A stretch of 64,000 nt of DNA from the NCBI RefSeq assembly GCF_002906855.1, contig NZ_MINI01000048.1:806001-870000 (forward strand), given 5' to 3'. Positions 8,770 through 17,746 of the stretch are shown here, in pieces (the first letter of the stretch is position 1; every line of letters starts with the position of its first letter). The stretch is from Pseudomonas putida (lineage in GTDB: Bacteria > Pseudomonadota > Gammaproteobacteria > Pseudomonadales > Pseudomonadaceae). The notes beneath the pieces are model-generated. The model did not search any database. It was not told where the DNA came from and worked only from the letters and a program-made list of their open reading frames with translations. The position numbers and the translations under genes are program-made.

Positions 8770-10041
8770 ATGTCTGACGTATCGCCGGCCCGCGCCCTGG
8801 GCATCGACTTCGGCACCTCCAACTCCACGGTCGGCTGGCACCGTCCGGGCGTCGAATCGTTGATCGCCCTGGAAGACGGCAAGATCACCCTGCCGTCGGT
8901 GGTGTTCTTCAACATCGAAGAGCGTCGCCCGGTGTATGGCCGCCTGGCGCTGCACGAGTACCTGGAAGGCTACGAAGGCCGTCTGATGCGCTCGCTCAAG
9001 AGCCTGCTGGGCTCCAAGCTGATCAAGCACGACACCAGCGTGCTGGGCAGCGCCCTGCCGTTCAAGGACCTGCTGGGGATGTTCATCGGCGAGCTGAAAA
9101 AGCGCGCCGAGGCTGCCGCCGGTCGTGAATTCGAGCAAGTGGTGCTGGGCCGCCCGGTGTTCTTCGTCGACGAAGACCAGGCCGCCGACCAGGAGGCCGA
9201 GGACACCCTGGCCGAGGTAGCGCGCAAGATCGGCTTCAAGGACGTATCGTTCCAGTACGAGCCGATTGCCGCGGCGTTCGACTACGAGTCGGGCATCAGC
9301 CGTGAAGAGCTGGTGCTCATCGTCGATATCGGCGGTGGTACGTCTGACTTTACCCTGATCCGCCTGTCGCCCGAGCGCCACCTGGTGGCCGAGCGCCAGA
9401 GCGACATCCTCGCCACCGGCGGCGTGCACATCGGCGGTACCGACTTCGACAAGCAGCTGAGCCTGCAGGGCGTGATGCCACTGTTCGGCTACGGCAGTCG
9501 GATGAAGAGCGGCGCACTTATGCCGACCAGCTACCACCTGAACCTGGCCACCTGGCACACCATCAACGCCCTGTACTCGCAGAAGTCGCAGCTGGCGCTG
9601 GGCAGCATGCGCTACGACATCGAGGACACGCTGGGCATCGATCGCCTGTTCAAGCTGATCGAAGAGCGCGCCGGGCACTGGCTGGCGATGGAAGTGGAAG
9701 CCAGCAAGATCGAGTTGACCGAGCAGGTCAGCCGCCGCGTCGACCTCAGCCGTGTCGAGCGCGAGCTGGGTGTGGACCTGACCCGTGCGCTGTTCGAGGA
9801 GGCCATCGAAGGGCTGCTGGAGCGGGTGCGCGGCAGTGTGAGCGAGTTGCTGACCAAGGCTGGCGTGAGCGCGGGCCAGGTCGACACGGTGTTTTTCACC
9901 GGCGGTTCGAGCGGGATTCCGGCACTGCGCAACAGCGTGTCGGCGATGCTGCCGAATGCGCGGCATGTGGAAGGCAACATCTTTGGCAGCATCGGTAGCG
10001 GCCTGGCTATCGAGGCCCGCAAGCGCTACGGCGCGGCCTGA
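8770..10041 (+). CDS. yegD: Hsp70-family protein, YegD-like
   Basis: A 423-residue actin-fold ATPase of the Hsp70 superfamily. Phosphate-1 motif is LGIDFGTSNSTVGWH, phosphate-2 LVLIVDIGGGTSDFTLIRL, and the adenosine motif FFTGGSSGIPALRNSV. It has only the nucleotide-binding half: the sequence ends at ARKRYGAA, without the beta-sandwich substrate domain and lid of DnaK. This is usual for YegD, whose function is not established. It is divergent from cbpA-cbpM, which suggests but does not prove a working link with that co-chaperone. A perfect REP pair follows the stop. Confidence 0.85.
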   Translation: MSDVSPARALGIDFGTSNSTVGWHRPGVESLIALEDGKITLPSVVFFNIEERRPVYGRLALHEYLEGYEGRLMRSLKSLLGSKLIKHDTSVLGSALPFKDLLGMFIGELKKRAEAAAGREFEQVVLGRPVFFVDEDQAADQEAEDTLAEVARKIGFKDVSFQYEPIAAAFDYESGISREELVLIVDIGGGTSDFTLIRLSPERHLVAERQSDILATGGVHIGGTDFDKQLSLQGVMPLFGYGSRMKSGALMPTSYHLNLATWHTINALYSQKSQLALGSMRYDIEDTLGIDRLFKLIEERAGHWLAMEVEASKIELTEQVSRRVDLSRVERELGVDLTRALFEEAIEGLLERVRGSVSELLTKAGVSAGQVDTVFFTGGSSGIPALRNSVSAMLPNARHVEGNIFGSIGSGLAIEARKRYGAA

Positions 10042-10059
10042 CAACCCTTTATTGCCTGC

Positions 10060-10160
10060 ACCGGCCTATTCGCGGGACAAGCCCGCTCCTACAAGATCAC
10101 CATTGCCTCTGAGCAATAGGTAATCCTGTAGGAGCGGGCTTGTCCCGCGAATAGGCCGGT
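10060..10160. repeat. REP inverted pair with perfect 34-bp arms
   Basis: Arms at 10060-10093 and 10127-10160 are perfect inverted copies (core CCTATTCGCGGGACAAGC) separated by 33 bases. It lies between the convergent yegD and AI-2E-type genes and can serve as a bidirectional transcript end. Confidence 0.9.
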
Positions 10161-10168
10161 ACAGGAGA

Positions 10169-11176
10169 TCACACCAACTCGGCCCGCTTCAGCTCACTCT
10201 TCAGGTAGGCATAGTAGACCGGCCCCGCCACCACCCCCGGCAAGCCGAACGCCGCCTCGAACACCAGCATCGCCAACAACAGCTCCCAAGCCTTGGCACT
10301 GATCTGCCCACCGACGATCTTGGCGTTGAGGAAGTACTCGACCTTGTGGATCACGATCAGGTAACCCAGCGCCGCCGCCGCCACCCAGATCGACAGCGAC
10401 ATGCCGACGATGGTGATCAGGGTGTTGGACATCAGGTTGCCGATCACCGGCAGCAGCCCGAGCAAGAAGGTCAGCACGATCAGCGTCTTGGTCAGCGGCA
10501 GGTGCACGCCGAACAACGGCATCACCACGGCGAGGAAAATGCCGGTGAACGCGGTGTTGAGCATCGAGATCTTGATCTGCGCGAAGACGATGTTGCGAAA
10601 CGCCTGCACCAGCAGGTTCAGCCGCTCGAACAGGGCCGCAGCCAGGGGCTTGCGCCGGGAAATGTCGGGGATACGCTGCAGGGCGATGATGGCTCCGAGG
10701 ATCATGCCGATCAGCAGGGTCACGAACATGTGCGCCATGCCCTTGCCCACCAGCTGCAGGTCGCTCAGGTGGCTCTTGATCCAGTCACCGATCGCCACCT
10801 TGAACTCCGCCGCGCTGGCCGGCAGGTAGGCTTCGATGAACGGCGGCAGCTGGCTGCGAGCGCGTTCGACCAAGGTCATGAACTTGTCCAGCGAGGCACC
10901 GGGGTTCTCGGCTTCGTGCAGCAGGAAGCTGAAGGCACCGGCTATCAGCAGGGTCAGCACGCTGACCACCAGCACACCCAGCAGCGCCACCGCCAACCAG
11001 CGCGCACGCTGCCCGGCGATCAGCGGTTGCAGGCGCGGGGTGAGCATGTTCACCAGTTCGAACACCAGCAGCCCGGCCAGCAGGCTGGGCAGCAATTTCA
11101 GGGGCAAAGCCAGCAGCAGCCCGGCCATGACGATGATCAGGCTGGCCAGGGTGATCTGGCGGGGGGTGAAAGTCAT
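10169..11176 (-). CDS. AI-2E-family (PerM/YdiK-type) membrane protein
   Basis: A 335-residue integral membrane protein of the AI-2E exporter/UPF0118 family. The N-terminus has two closely spaced hydrophobic segments (LIIVMAGLLLALPL and LLPSLLAGLLVFELV). A soluble loop of about 80 residues follows, then a C-terminal bundle with the conserved GVHLPLTKTLIVLTFLLG and IPVIGN-like LLPVIGNLMSNT. Members export small molecules, autoinducer-2 or sodium/protons depending on the branch; the substrate here cannot be told. It is flanked by the REP pair and by psiF. Confidence 0.8.
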   Translation of the reverse strand: MTFTPRQITLASLIIVMAGLLLALPLKLLPSLLAGLLVFELVNMLTPRLQPLIAGQRARWLAVALLGVLVVSVLTLLIAGAFSFLLHEAENPGASLDKFMTLVERARSQLPPFIEAYLPASAAEFKVAIGDWIKSHLSDLQLVGKGMAHMFVTLLIGMILGAIIALQRIPDISRRKPLAAALFERLNLLVQAFRNIVFAQIKISMLNTAFTGIFLAVVMPLFGVHLPLTKTLIVLTFLLGLLPVIGNLMSNTLITIVGMSLSIWVAAAALGYLIVIHKVEYFLNAKIVGGQISAKAWELLLAMLVFEAAFGLPGVVAGPVYYAYLKSELKRAELV

Positions 11177-11246
11177 ACAGCCTCGACGGCAGACGGCGGG
11201 AATGCCCGCAGTCTGCCAGCCTTCGGGGCACAGGCATAGGCGCAGG

Positions 11247-11534
11247 TCACTTCTTCTTCAGGCAGTCGCTCATGTACGCCTTGCGCTCGTCGCCCTTGAG
11301 CGCCTTGGTGGTGGCGTCGGCGTTGCAGGTCTTCATCTTGTCCTGCTGAGACTGCGGCACGTCCTTTTTCAGGCAAGTGCTCATGAACGCCTTGCGTTCA
11401 TCGCCCTTGAGGGCCTTGGTCGTGGCATCGGCGTTACAGCTTTTCATCTTTTCCTGTTGTGCCGTGTTGGCGGCGAATCCTTGCGCGCTGAACAGCACAG
11501 CCAGCGCCAGCAATGGCACGTGCAACATCTTCAT
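11247..11534 (-). CDS. psiF: PsiF-repeat exported protein
   Basis: A 95-residue secreted protein of the PsiF family (in E. coli phosphate-starvation-inducible; molecular role unknown). A cleavable signal MKMLHVPLLALAVLFSAQGF ends at AANTAQQ. Two near-identical PsiF repeats follow, each with CNADATTKALKGDERKAF(Y)M and a second cysteine in STCLKK/SDCLKK, giving two conserved cysteine pairs. The start at 11534 follows AAGGAG. An in-frame extension upstream (MHRARRQGDHS) has no ribosome-binding site. Confidence 0.85.
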   Translation of the reverse strand: MKMLHVPLLALAVLFSAQGFAANTAQQEKMKSCNADATTKALKGDERKAFMSTCLKKDVPQSQQDKMKTCNADATTKALKGDERKAYMSDCLKKK

Positions 11535-11596
11535 GGAGTGGTCTCCTTGTCTCCGCGCCCGATGCACGGGGTCAGGCTGAGTGTAGACAAGAATTC

Positions 11597-12385
11597 TTAC
11601 ACACCATGCCGGGCCTGCCGCCGGTACTGCTCCGGTGTACAGCGGGCCTGGCGCTGGAACATGGCGATGAATGCCGAGGCGCTGCTGTAGCCCAGGTCAA
11701 ACGCAATCGCCTGGATCGGCAGCCCGGCCTCCAGGGCCTCGATGGCGCGCAGAAAGCGCAAGCGCAGGCGCCATTCGCCGAAGCTGATGCCCAGTTCGCG
11801 CAGGAACTGGCGGGCCAAGGTGCGCTCGCTGACATGCACCCGAGCAGCCCAGTCGGCCAACGGCCGGTTGTCGCCGGGCTCGGCGGTGAGGGCATCCAGC
11901 ACCTTGCGCAGGCCCTCGTTGTGGGAGAAGGGCAAGTAGCAGGTCTGGGTCGGCGCCTGGTGCAGTTGGTCGAGCAATACCTGCACCAGGCGCTGGTCGC
12001 GTTCATCCTGCGCCACCCGCATGTCGCGGCGGGCGAAGTCACCGAGGATGGCCTTGAGGATGTCGCTGATGATCAGGCTGCACGGCTGCGACGGCAGTTC
12101 AGCGCACAGGCCGCGGTCGAGATAGACCGAACGATAGACGATGGCCTGGGGGTTGTAGCAGCCATGCTCGGTACCTGGCGGTACCCACACCGCATAGTGG
12201 GGTGGCGAGAGGAAGCGCTGGCCGGCGACATCCAGATGCATCACCCCGTGGGCGGTGTAGTTGAGCTGGCCCCAGGCATGACGATGGGGAACACTGTGGG
12301 TGTCGGCGCCGAACTCGTCATGGCGGAAGTACACCGGAGCCGGGAGTTGGGCGAACTGTGGGATGTCGAGGTATTTGCGCGGCAT
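11597..12385 (-). CDS. AraC-family transcriptional regulator
   Basis: A 262-residue regulator. The N-terminal cupin-like sensor half contains HSVPHRHAWGQLNYTAHGVM. The C-terminal half is the double helix-turn-helix AraC domain, with VSERTLARQFLRELG as the first recognition region and DLGYSSASAFIAMFQRQ as the conserved second one. The start MPRKYLDIPQF at 12385 was chosen because the longer frame runs through the divergent transporter promoter. It is divergent from the EamA exporter gene at 12509, so it probably regulates that gene. Confidence 0.85.
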   Translation of the reverse strand: MPRKYLDIPQFAQLPAPVYFRHDEFGADTHSVPHRHAWGQLNYTAHGVMHLDVAGQRFLSPPHYAVWVPPGTEHGCYNPQAIVYRSVYLDRGLCAELPSQPCSLIISDILKAILGDFARRDMRVAQDERDQRLVQVLLDQLHQAPTQTCYLPFSHNEGLRKVLDALTAEPGDNRPLADWAARVHVSERTLARQFLRELGISFGEWRLRLRFLRAIEALEAGLPIQAIAFDLGYSSASAFIAMFQRQARCTPEQYRRQARHGV

Positions 12386-12508
12386 GCTGTCTGCTTCGTG
12401 GGGCAGGTTGTCTGGATGGAAGTATAGGCTTATGAACAGACAACCGATAATGAGCCTCCATGAGGGCCTGCCTTCCAGCCCCAGCCAAGCCATACGAGTA
12501 ACTGCTCC

Positions 12509-13381
12509 ATGAACTACCTCTTCCCTCTTGTCGCCATCTTCATCTGGGCCGGAAATACCGTGGTCACCAAGATGTCGGCCGGCGCCATCTACCCTGCCGA
12601 AATCGGCTTCTACCGCTGGCTGCTGGCCGGCGTACTGTTCACCCCGTTCCTGCTGCCCGCCGTGTGGCGCAACCGTACGGCCATCCGCCCGCACTTGGGC
12701 AAGGTGGCCATCCTCGGCGTGCTGGGCATGGCCGTGTACCAGAGCCTGGCGTACTTCGCCGCTGGCATCACCAGCGCCACCAACATGGGCATCATCCTCT
12801 CGCTGATGCCGCTGATGTCACTGGCACTGTCCATCGCCTGGCTGGGCCAGCGCCTGAGCTACGGGGCCCTGGCAGGTGCAGTGGTGTCGTTCGTCGGTGT
12901 GCTCGAAGTAGTCTCCGCCGGCCAGCCCGGCATCTTGCTGGAACAAGGCTTGAACGACGGCGACCTGCTGATGCTGGTAGCGACCCTGGCCTACGCGCTG
13001 TACAGCTTCCTGCTGAAGAAATGGCAATTGCGCCTGCCACCGTTGCAGCTGCTGTACCTGCAAGTGCTGGTAGCCATCCTGGTGTTGCTGCCACTGTTCC
13101 TGCTTTCGGACAAGACCGGCCTGAATGGCCACAACATCGGTTTGGTGCTGTATGCCTGCGTGCTCGCCTCGATGATCGCGCCGCTGGTGTGGATGCAGGC
13201 CGTGCATCGCCTGGGGCCAAGCCGTACCACGCTGTTTTTCAACCTGCTGCCGGTGGTGACCGCGCTGATCGCCGCAGTAGTCCTCGACGAACGACTGGCC
13301 AGCTATCACCTGATCGGTGGTTTGCTGACCTTGGTCGGGGTCATTCTCGCCGAGCGCTGGGCCACTCCGATACGCCGCTAG
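12509..13381 (+). CDS. EamA/DMT-family metabolite exporter
   Basis: A 290-residue inner-membrane protein with ten predicted helices and the duplicated EamA (RhaT/YdcZ-like) fold. The first repeat starts NYLFPLVAIFIWAGNTVVTK; the second starts around GDLLMLVATLAYALYSFLLKKW. The C-terminal helix pair contains SYHLIGGLLTLVGVILAERW. The substrate is unknown. The AraC regulator upstream and divergent is the likely controller. Its stop TAG overlaps the stop of the convergent lipase gene in the palindrome CTAG. Confidence 0.85.
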   Translation: MNYLFPLVAIFIWAGNTVVTKMSAGAIYPAEIGFYRWLLAGVLFTPFLLPAVWRNRTAIRPHLGKVAILGVLGMAVYQSLAYFAAGITSATNMGIILSLMPLMSLALSIAWLGQRLSYGALAGAVVSFVGVLEVVSAGQPGILLEQGLNDGDLLMLVATLAYALYSFLLKKWQLRLPPLQLLYLQVLVAILVLLPLFLLSDKTGLNGHNIGLVLYACVLASMIAPLVWMQAVHRLGPSRTTLFFNLLPVVTALIAAVVLDERLASYHLIGGLLTLVGVILAERWATPIRR

Positions 13382-14268
13382 AGCCCGGCGGCCTTGAGCC
13401 GTGCCGCATGTTCGGTGAACAGCCGCAGCGGCTCGGCGCCCTTGCCCACGGCGCCCAGCGACTGGTTGACGATATCCAGGTGATCGAGCGGGTAGTCATC
13501 GCCGATCACCTGCCCCAGGTGCGAGCTGAAACGCCCGACCATACCGTCACAATGGCCCTTTTCCCTGACGAAACTACGTGCGAACAGCCGGCAGAAGCGG
13601 TTGCTGCCGTCGAAGCGGTTGCGCCCCTGGTCGGTCAAGCCCGGCTGCAAGGTGCCGGACCAGGAGTAGTAACGCACGCCGTTCACCTCATACGCCCCCT
13701 CCCCGCCCCAGGTATCCGGCAGCCCTTGCGGATAAACCTGGTTGAACTGGGCCACGCCGGCGCTGGTCAGGGCCTGGTGCGAAGCATGCACATCGACCGG
13801 CAGCGGGTCGCGCCGCCAGCCGGTTTCCAGCCATACCAGCAACAGTGCCAGGCCATGCAGGATGGCCTTGAGCATGCGCCCCTGGGGCGATCCACCAGGC
13901 GCTGTTCGCTCAAGGTGATCGGCCAGTTCCGAGCCATGATTGGGCCCCGCCACCGAAGTGACCGAAGCCACCCGAGCCGGCCGCTTGGCCGCCGCATAAC
14001 GTGCGTTCAGCGCCCCTTGGCTGTGGCCGATGAGGTTGACCTTTGCCGCGCCAGTGCGCTGGCAGATGTCTTCGATGATCGCCAGCAGCTGCTCACCACG
14101 CACCTCGTTGGAATGCAACGGCGAGACCTGCACCGGGAACACCTGCGCGCCACCCTTGCGCAACGCCGGCACGATGCCGAACCAGTACGGATAGAGCAGC
14201 ACCCGGACAAAGCCGAGCATGCCCGGCACCAGCACCAATGGGTATCGCGTGGCCAACTCCTGCTGCAT
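13378..14268 (-). CDS. Triacylglycerol lipase/esterase (alpha/beta hydrolase)
   Basis: A 296-residue lactonizing-lipase-type enzyme. The sequence TRYPLVLVPGMLGF near the N-terminus supplies the oxyanion loop, LIGHSQGALNARYAA holds the nucleophile serine (GHSQG), and the C-terminal HLGQVIGDDYPLDHLD carries a likely catalytic histidine/aspartate region. The start at 14268 follows AAAGGGG; the frame stays open further upstream, but that part overlaps the osmE leader and has no support. No clear signal peptide is visible at the chosen start, so the enzyme may be cytoplasmic or exported by a non-standard route. No lif foldase gene is adjacent. Confidence 0.8.
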   Translation of the reverse strand: MQQELATRYPLVLVPGMLGFVRVLLYPYWFGIVPALRKGGAQVFPVQVSPLHSNEVRGEQLLAIIEDICQRTGAAKVNLIGHSQGALNARYAAAKRPARVASVTSVAGPNHGSELADHLERTAPGGSPQGRMLKAILHGLALLLVWLETGWRRDPLPVDVHASHQALTSAGVAQFNQVYPQGLPDTWGGEGAYEVNGVRYYSWSGTLQPGLTDQGRNRFDGSNRFCRLFARSFVREKGHCDGMVGRFSSHLGQVIGDDYPLDHLDIVNQSLGAVGKGAEPLRLFTEHAARLKAAGL

Positions 14269-14392
14269 GGCTTGAGCCCCTTTCCGTGGACGATCGGCCA
14301 ACACTAGCGCCGCTTCGATGACCATCGCAATCGAACTCCCGACGTGCCGCGTGGTTCCAACCCAGAACAGACCCTTTGCAAGGAGCGGGACC

Positions 14393-14734
14393 ATGTACAA
14401 GCAGACCCTGGCAATCCTTCTGGCAAGCGCCACCCTGGCCGCCTGCGGCAGCCGCCCGGAAAACCCGGTGGACTATGTCACCTACCGCGACGAACCGCTG
14501 GTCAAGCAGGTGGAAAACGGCATGACCATGCAGAAGGTCATCGCCATAGGCGGCAGCCCGTCGAACGTGATCGACTTGCCGCACGGGGGTACCTGCAACG
14601 ACTACATCCTCAACCGCGACGGCCACCAGCAGCCGTACTACGTGCGCTTCGACGCCACCGGCCATGTCGATGCCAAGGGTTTCAAGACCTGCAAGCAACG
14701 AGAAGAGGACAGCAAAGCCGCCCACGGCGCTTGA
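14393..14734 (+). CDS. osmE: OsmE-like outer-membrane lipoprotein
   Basis: A 113-residue SmpA/OmlA-fold lipoprotein. The signal MYKQTLAILLASATLAAC ends in the lipobox LAAC, so the mature N-terminal cysteine is lipid-modified. The domain VENGMTMQKVIAIGGSPSN matches the BamE/OsmE pattern, and GGTCNDYILNRDGHQQPYYV is the OsmE-type centre. E. coli OsmE is osmotically induced; its job is not known. The ATG at 14393 follows AAGGAGCGG. Confidence 0.85.
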   Translation: MYKQTLAILLASATLAACGSRPENPVDYVTYRDEPLVKQVENGMTMQKVIAIGGSPSNVIDLPHGGTCNDYILNRDGHQQPYYVRFDATGHVDAKGFKTCKQREEDSKAAHGA

Positions 14735-14782
14735 GCCTCCTACGTACCGTGAACACCCGTCCTGATCTGTTTGGAGACAATC

Positions 14783-15313
14783 ATGAGCAACGTTGAACTG
14801 ACCGATGTGCAAACCCTGCGCAAACGTGCCCGCGAGCATGTCGAGCAAGGCGCGGTGACCGAGGGTTACCACGCCGACCGCCAGGAAATCCTGCGCCTGC
14901 TCAACGAGTCACTGGCCACCGAACTGGTCTGCGTGCTGCGCTACAAGCGCCATTACTTCATGGCCAGCGGCATCAAGGCCAGTGTGGCGGCCAGCGAGTT
15001 CCTCGAACATGCGAATCAGGAAGCCGAGCATGCCGACAAGCTGGCCGAGCGCATCGTGCAGTTGGGCGGCGAGCCGGACTTCAACCCGGACAACCTCAGC
15101 AAGAATTCCCATGCGCAGTATGTGGCGGGCAACTCGCTGAAGGAGATGGTGCTGGAGGACCTGGTGGCGGAGCGGATTGCGATCGACAGTTATCGCGAGA
15201 TCATTCAGTACATCGGCGATAAAGACCCGACCACACGGCGGATCTTCGAGGACATCCTGGCCCAGGAAGAAGAGCACGCGGACGACATGTCCGACCTGCT
15301 TCAGGGGCTGTAA
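14783..15313 (+). CDS. Ferritin-like (bacterioferritin/Dps-type) protein
   Basis: A 176-residue four-helix-bundle iron protein. The di-iron ligand pattern is visible: LNESLATELVCVLRYKRHYF (first Glu), EFLEHANQEAEHADKLAERI (ExxH), and later EDILAQEEEHADDMSDLL (E and ExxH). Such proteins oxidise and store iron or protect DNA from peroxide. It lacks a haem-binding methionine that I can place with confidence, so bacterioferritin in the strict sense is not claimed. The start at 14783 follows TTGGAGACAATC. A hairpin follows the stop. Confidence 0.8.
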   Translation: MSNVELTDVQTLRKRAREHVEQGAVTEGYHADRQEILRLLNESLATELVCVLRYKRHYFMASGIKASVAASEFLEHANQEAEHADKLAERIVQLGGEPDFNPDNLSKNSHAQYVAGNSLKEMVLEDLVAERIAIDSYREIIQYIGDKDPTTRRIFEDILAQEEEHADDMSDLLQGL

Positions 15314-15318
15314 TTGCT

Positions 15319-15336
15319 GGGGGCGCTTCGCGCCCC
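15319..15336 (+). terminator. Hairpin between convergent genes
   Basis: GGGGGCGC-TTC-GCGCCCC lies just after the ferritin-like stop and just before the end of the convergent AsmA gene. It can terminate either transcript. Confidence 0.55.
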
Positions 15337-15339
15337 TTG

Positions 15340-17406
15340 CTATTTCTGCTTTTTCACCGCAGCCGGCGCCTTGCCGGCTTTCATCTGCTGCAGCAAGGGC
15401 GTGCACTGGTTGGGCGCATCACCGCTGCTCGGTGCCACCAGCGCCAGCAACCCGGCCGCCGGGCCGGCAACCACGCCCAACGCCACCATCCCCGCTCCAC
15501 GCAGCGCCAGCGGCACCGCCTGCACCCCGGCACTCGGCTTGGCAAACGGCCCGCGCACATACAGCGGCGAACGCAACGAGAACAGCCGCAGCCCCTTGGA
15601 CTCCGGAGTGACCTTCAAGTCCAACTGCTCACTGGCAAAGTTGGCCGTGCCGTTGACGTAGATGATCGCGTTTTCGGTATCGAAGATGAACAAGCGCGTG
15701 GTCGCCAGCCCATCCTTGATACCGATGTCCGCTGCAGCACAGTTGATCTTCACATCTTCATCGCCGAACAGCTTGCCAACCACGTAGTTACCGACATTGA
15801 GCCCGGCAATCTCCATCAGGCTGCGGCTGATGGCGCCATCATTGATCAGCATGCGCAGGTTGCCATTGGCCGTACCCAGCAACGCCGCCACCGAGTTGCC
15901 ACGGCCGCTGATGTCGGCATCGCCGTTGAGCTCGCCGAAGCTGGTCTGCATCGGCGCGAAGCTGGGGAACAGCTGCTTTAGCTTGAAGCCACGCGCCGTC
16001 AGCTGGGCGCGCCCCTGTAGCGGCACGTTACGGCCGTCCAGGCGAATGTTTGAAGCCAGGCTGCCACCGGCCACGCCAAAGCGTAGCGGCTCCAGGCGCA
16101 GCAAGCCGTCGTCGAGGATCACGTGGGCGGACAGGTCGTTGAAGGGCAGTTTTTCACTGTGCACGATGCGCTTGCCGGCAAAGGTGACGTCGGCATCCAT
16201 GGCCCGCCAGCGTTCGGTGCGGAACTCTTCCACCGGCAGCACCTTGTCGGCCGGCTGCTTGCTGGCGCCGCCGCGGGCTTTCTGCTCGGCATTGGAGTCG
16301 GCGCCGATCAGCGGGGCCAGGTCCTTGAACAGCAGCTGGTTGGATACCAGGTTGCCGGAGAGCTTGGGCCGTGGCTGGCTGGCGACGAAGGCCAGGTCGC
16401 CATGGATGTCGCTGTCGCCAATCTTGCCGTTGAAGCCCTGGTAATTGAAGGTCGCGCCTTCAGCGGCATGCAGGTTGGCGCGGAGCCGGCCGTCGGTGGA
16501 ATAGGCCGGGGTGTCCGGCAGCGTCACACCGGTCAACGGGTAGAGGTTGCCCAGGCTGGCACCGGACAGGCGCAGGCGCAGGTCCAGCGCGCCGAGGTTA
16601 CGTGGGTCGGTCAGGGTACCGGCGAGCACCACATGGGTATCGGCAATGTGCACATCGGCCTGCAGCGGAAACGGCTGGCTGGCGTCCTGCAGCGCCAGCA
16701 GGCCGCCGATCTTGCCGATACCGGACACCGGCTGGCCCTTGTAGCGGCCCTGGGCCTTGAGCCCGAACGCATAATCCTGGGCGCCTCCCACCTTTTCGGC
16801 GCCGGCCTTGCCGACGATTTCACTGAAGGGGATCGGCTTGCCGAGCGGGTCGATCTGCACCTTCATGCTGGTTTTCAAGGTCTGGTCATCGAAGCTGACA
16901 TTGCCTTGGTCGAAGCCAATGGCACCGATGTCCAGCTGCCACTTGGACGGCTCCTCGTTCTCGTCCTTGGGCCCGAAGTCGAAGGTCCAGTTGGCGCGGC
17001 CATCGGCAAGGCGCGTGAGGCTGGCGGTGGGTTTGGTCAGGTCGATGCGCGGGATGCTGATCTGCTGGAACAGCAGCGGCAGCGGCGCCAGGCGGAACTC
17101 CACGCGCTCCAGGCCGACCATCTGCGGTTCCTTGAGCCAGTCAGGGTTGCCGAGGGTCAGGTCTTCGGCAATGAAGTGCGGCCACGGCACCCAGGCGCGC
17201 CAACCGCCCTCTTCCGGCTCGGTACGCCAGTGCACGGCGAGGTTGCCATTGATCGCGAACGGCCGATGCAGAGCCTCGGAAACCTTCTCGTTGAGCAGAG
17301 GCTTGACGCGGTTCCAGTCGAAGGTGGCGATGATCACTACCAGGATCGCCAGCAGGGTCAGCAGGGTGGTTAAGGTCCAGACGAAGATTCTGGCGGGACG
17401 CGTCAT
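15340..17406 (-). CDS. AsmA-family envelope protein
   Basis: A 688-residue protein anchored by one N-terminal helix (FVWTLTTLLTLLAILVVIIA) with the rest in the periplasm. AsmA landmarks are FDWNRVKPLLNEKVSEALHR near the start and the C-terminal GNLRMLINDGAISRSLMEIAG and VYVNGT-like IIYVNGTANFASEQLDLKVTP. AsmA-like proteins form long beta-grooves thought to move phospholipids between membranes. The tail is lysine/alanine-rich. The ATG at 17406 follows GGAG on the minus strand. Confidence 0.85.
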   Translation of the reverse strand: MTRPARIFVWTLTTLLTLLAILVVIIATFDWNRVKPLLNEKVSEALHRPFAINGNLAVHWRTEPEEGGWRAWVPWPHFIAEDLTLGNPDWLKEPQMVGLERVEFRLAPLPLLFQQISIPRIDLTKPTASLTRLADGRANWTFDFGPKDENEEPSKWQLDIGAIGFDQGNVSFDDQTLKTSMKVQIDPLGKPIPFSEIVGKAGAEKVGGAQDYAFGLKAQGRYKGQPVSGIGKIGGLLALQDASQPFPLQADVHIADTHVVLAGTLTDPRNLGALDLRLRLSGASLGNLYPLTGVTLPDTPAYSTDGRLRANLHAAEGATFNYQGFNGKIGDSDIHGDLAFVASQPRPKLSGNLVSNQLLFKDLAPLIGADSNAEQKARGGASKQPADKVLPVEEFRTERWRAMDADVTFAGKRIVHSEKLPFNDLSAHVILDDGLLRLEPLRFGVAGGSLASNIRLDGRNVPLQGRAQLTARGFKLKQLFPSFAPMQTSFGELNGDADISGRGNSVAALLGTANGNLRMLINDGAISRSLMEIAGLNVGNYVVGKLFGDEDVKINCAAADIGIKDGLATTRLFIFDTENAIIYVNGTANFASEQLDLKVTPESKGLRLFSLRSPLYVRGPFAKPSAGVQAVPLALRGAGMVALGVVAGPAAGLLALVAPSSGDAPNQCTPLLQQMKAGKAPAAVKKQK

Positions 17407-17746
17407 TGCGTGATTCTCCTGACGGCATGGCACAAAGCAGGCGTAACGATGGCACTTAATATCTCGGACTGATGAAAACCCGCTGGGTTTTACCGAACAC
17501 GGCCATGATAGCGAGTTTTTTCGGGTTTCTTGCTCGACTTATGGTCTTGGAAAGGGCCTCCCATCGCCTTGAATCGTTACTGGCAAATAGCCGCACAGCA
17601 CCCTGAAACGACTGGATTAGAGCCTTCAGCGGACGCTATCAATGCCGTCGATTGTTACCATTACCCGTATGAACTTCTCTCTCGCGTCACCGGGCGTAGC
17701 ATTGGCTTCGTACCCACTTTCCAGCCCCCGAGAGGAGCACCGAACC
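17407..17746. other. Non-coding spacer upstream of the repeat protein gene
   Basis: A 340-base gap between the divergent AsmA gene and the tandem-repeat gene. It must carry both promoters. I see no convincing -35/-10 pair, RNA gene or REP. The last 20 bases hold the ribosome-binding site GAGAGGAGCACC of the next gene. Confidence 0.5.

Noticed and set aside
12664..14307. 547-codon plus-strand frame spanning the exporter and lipase
   Set aside because: It overlaps two supported genes in other frames and has no domain of its own.
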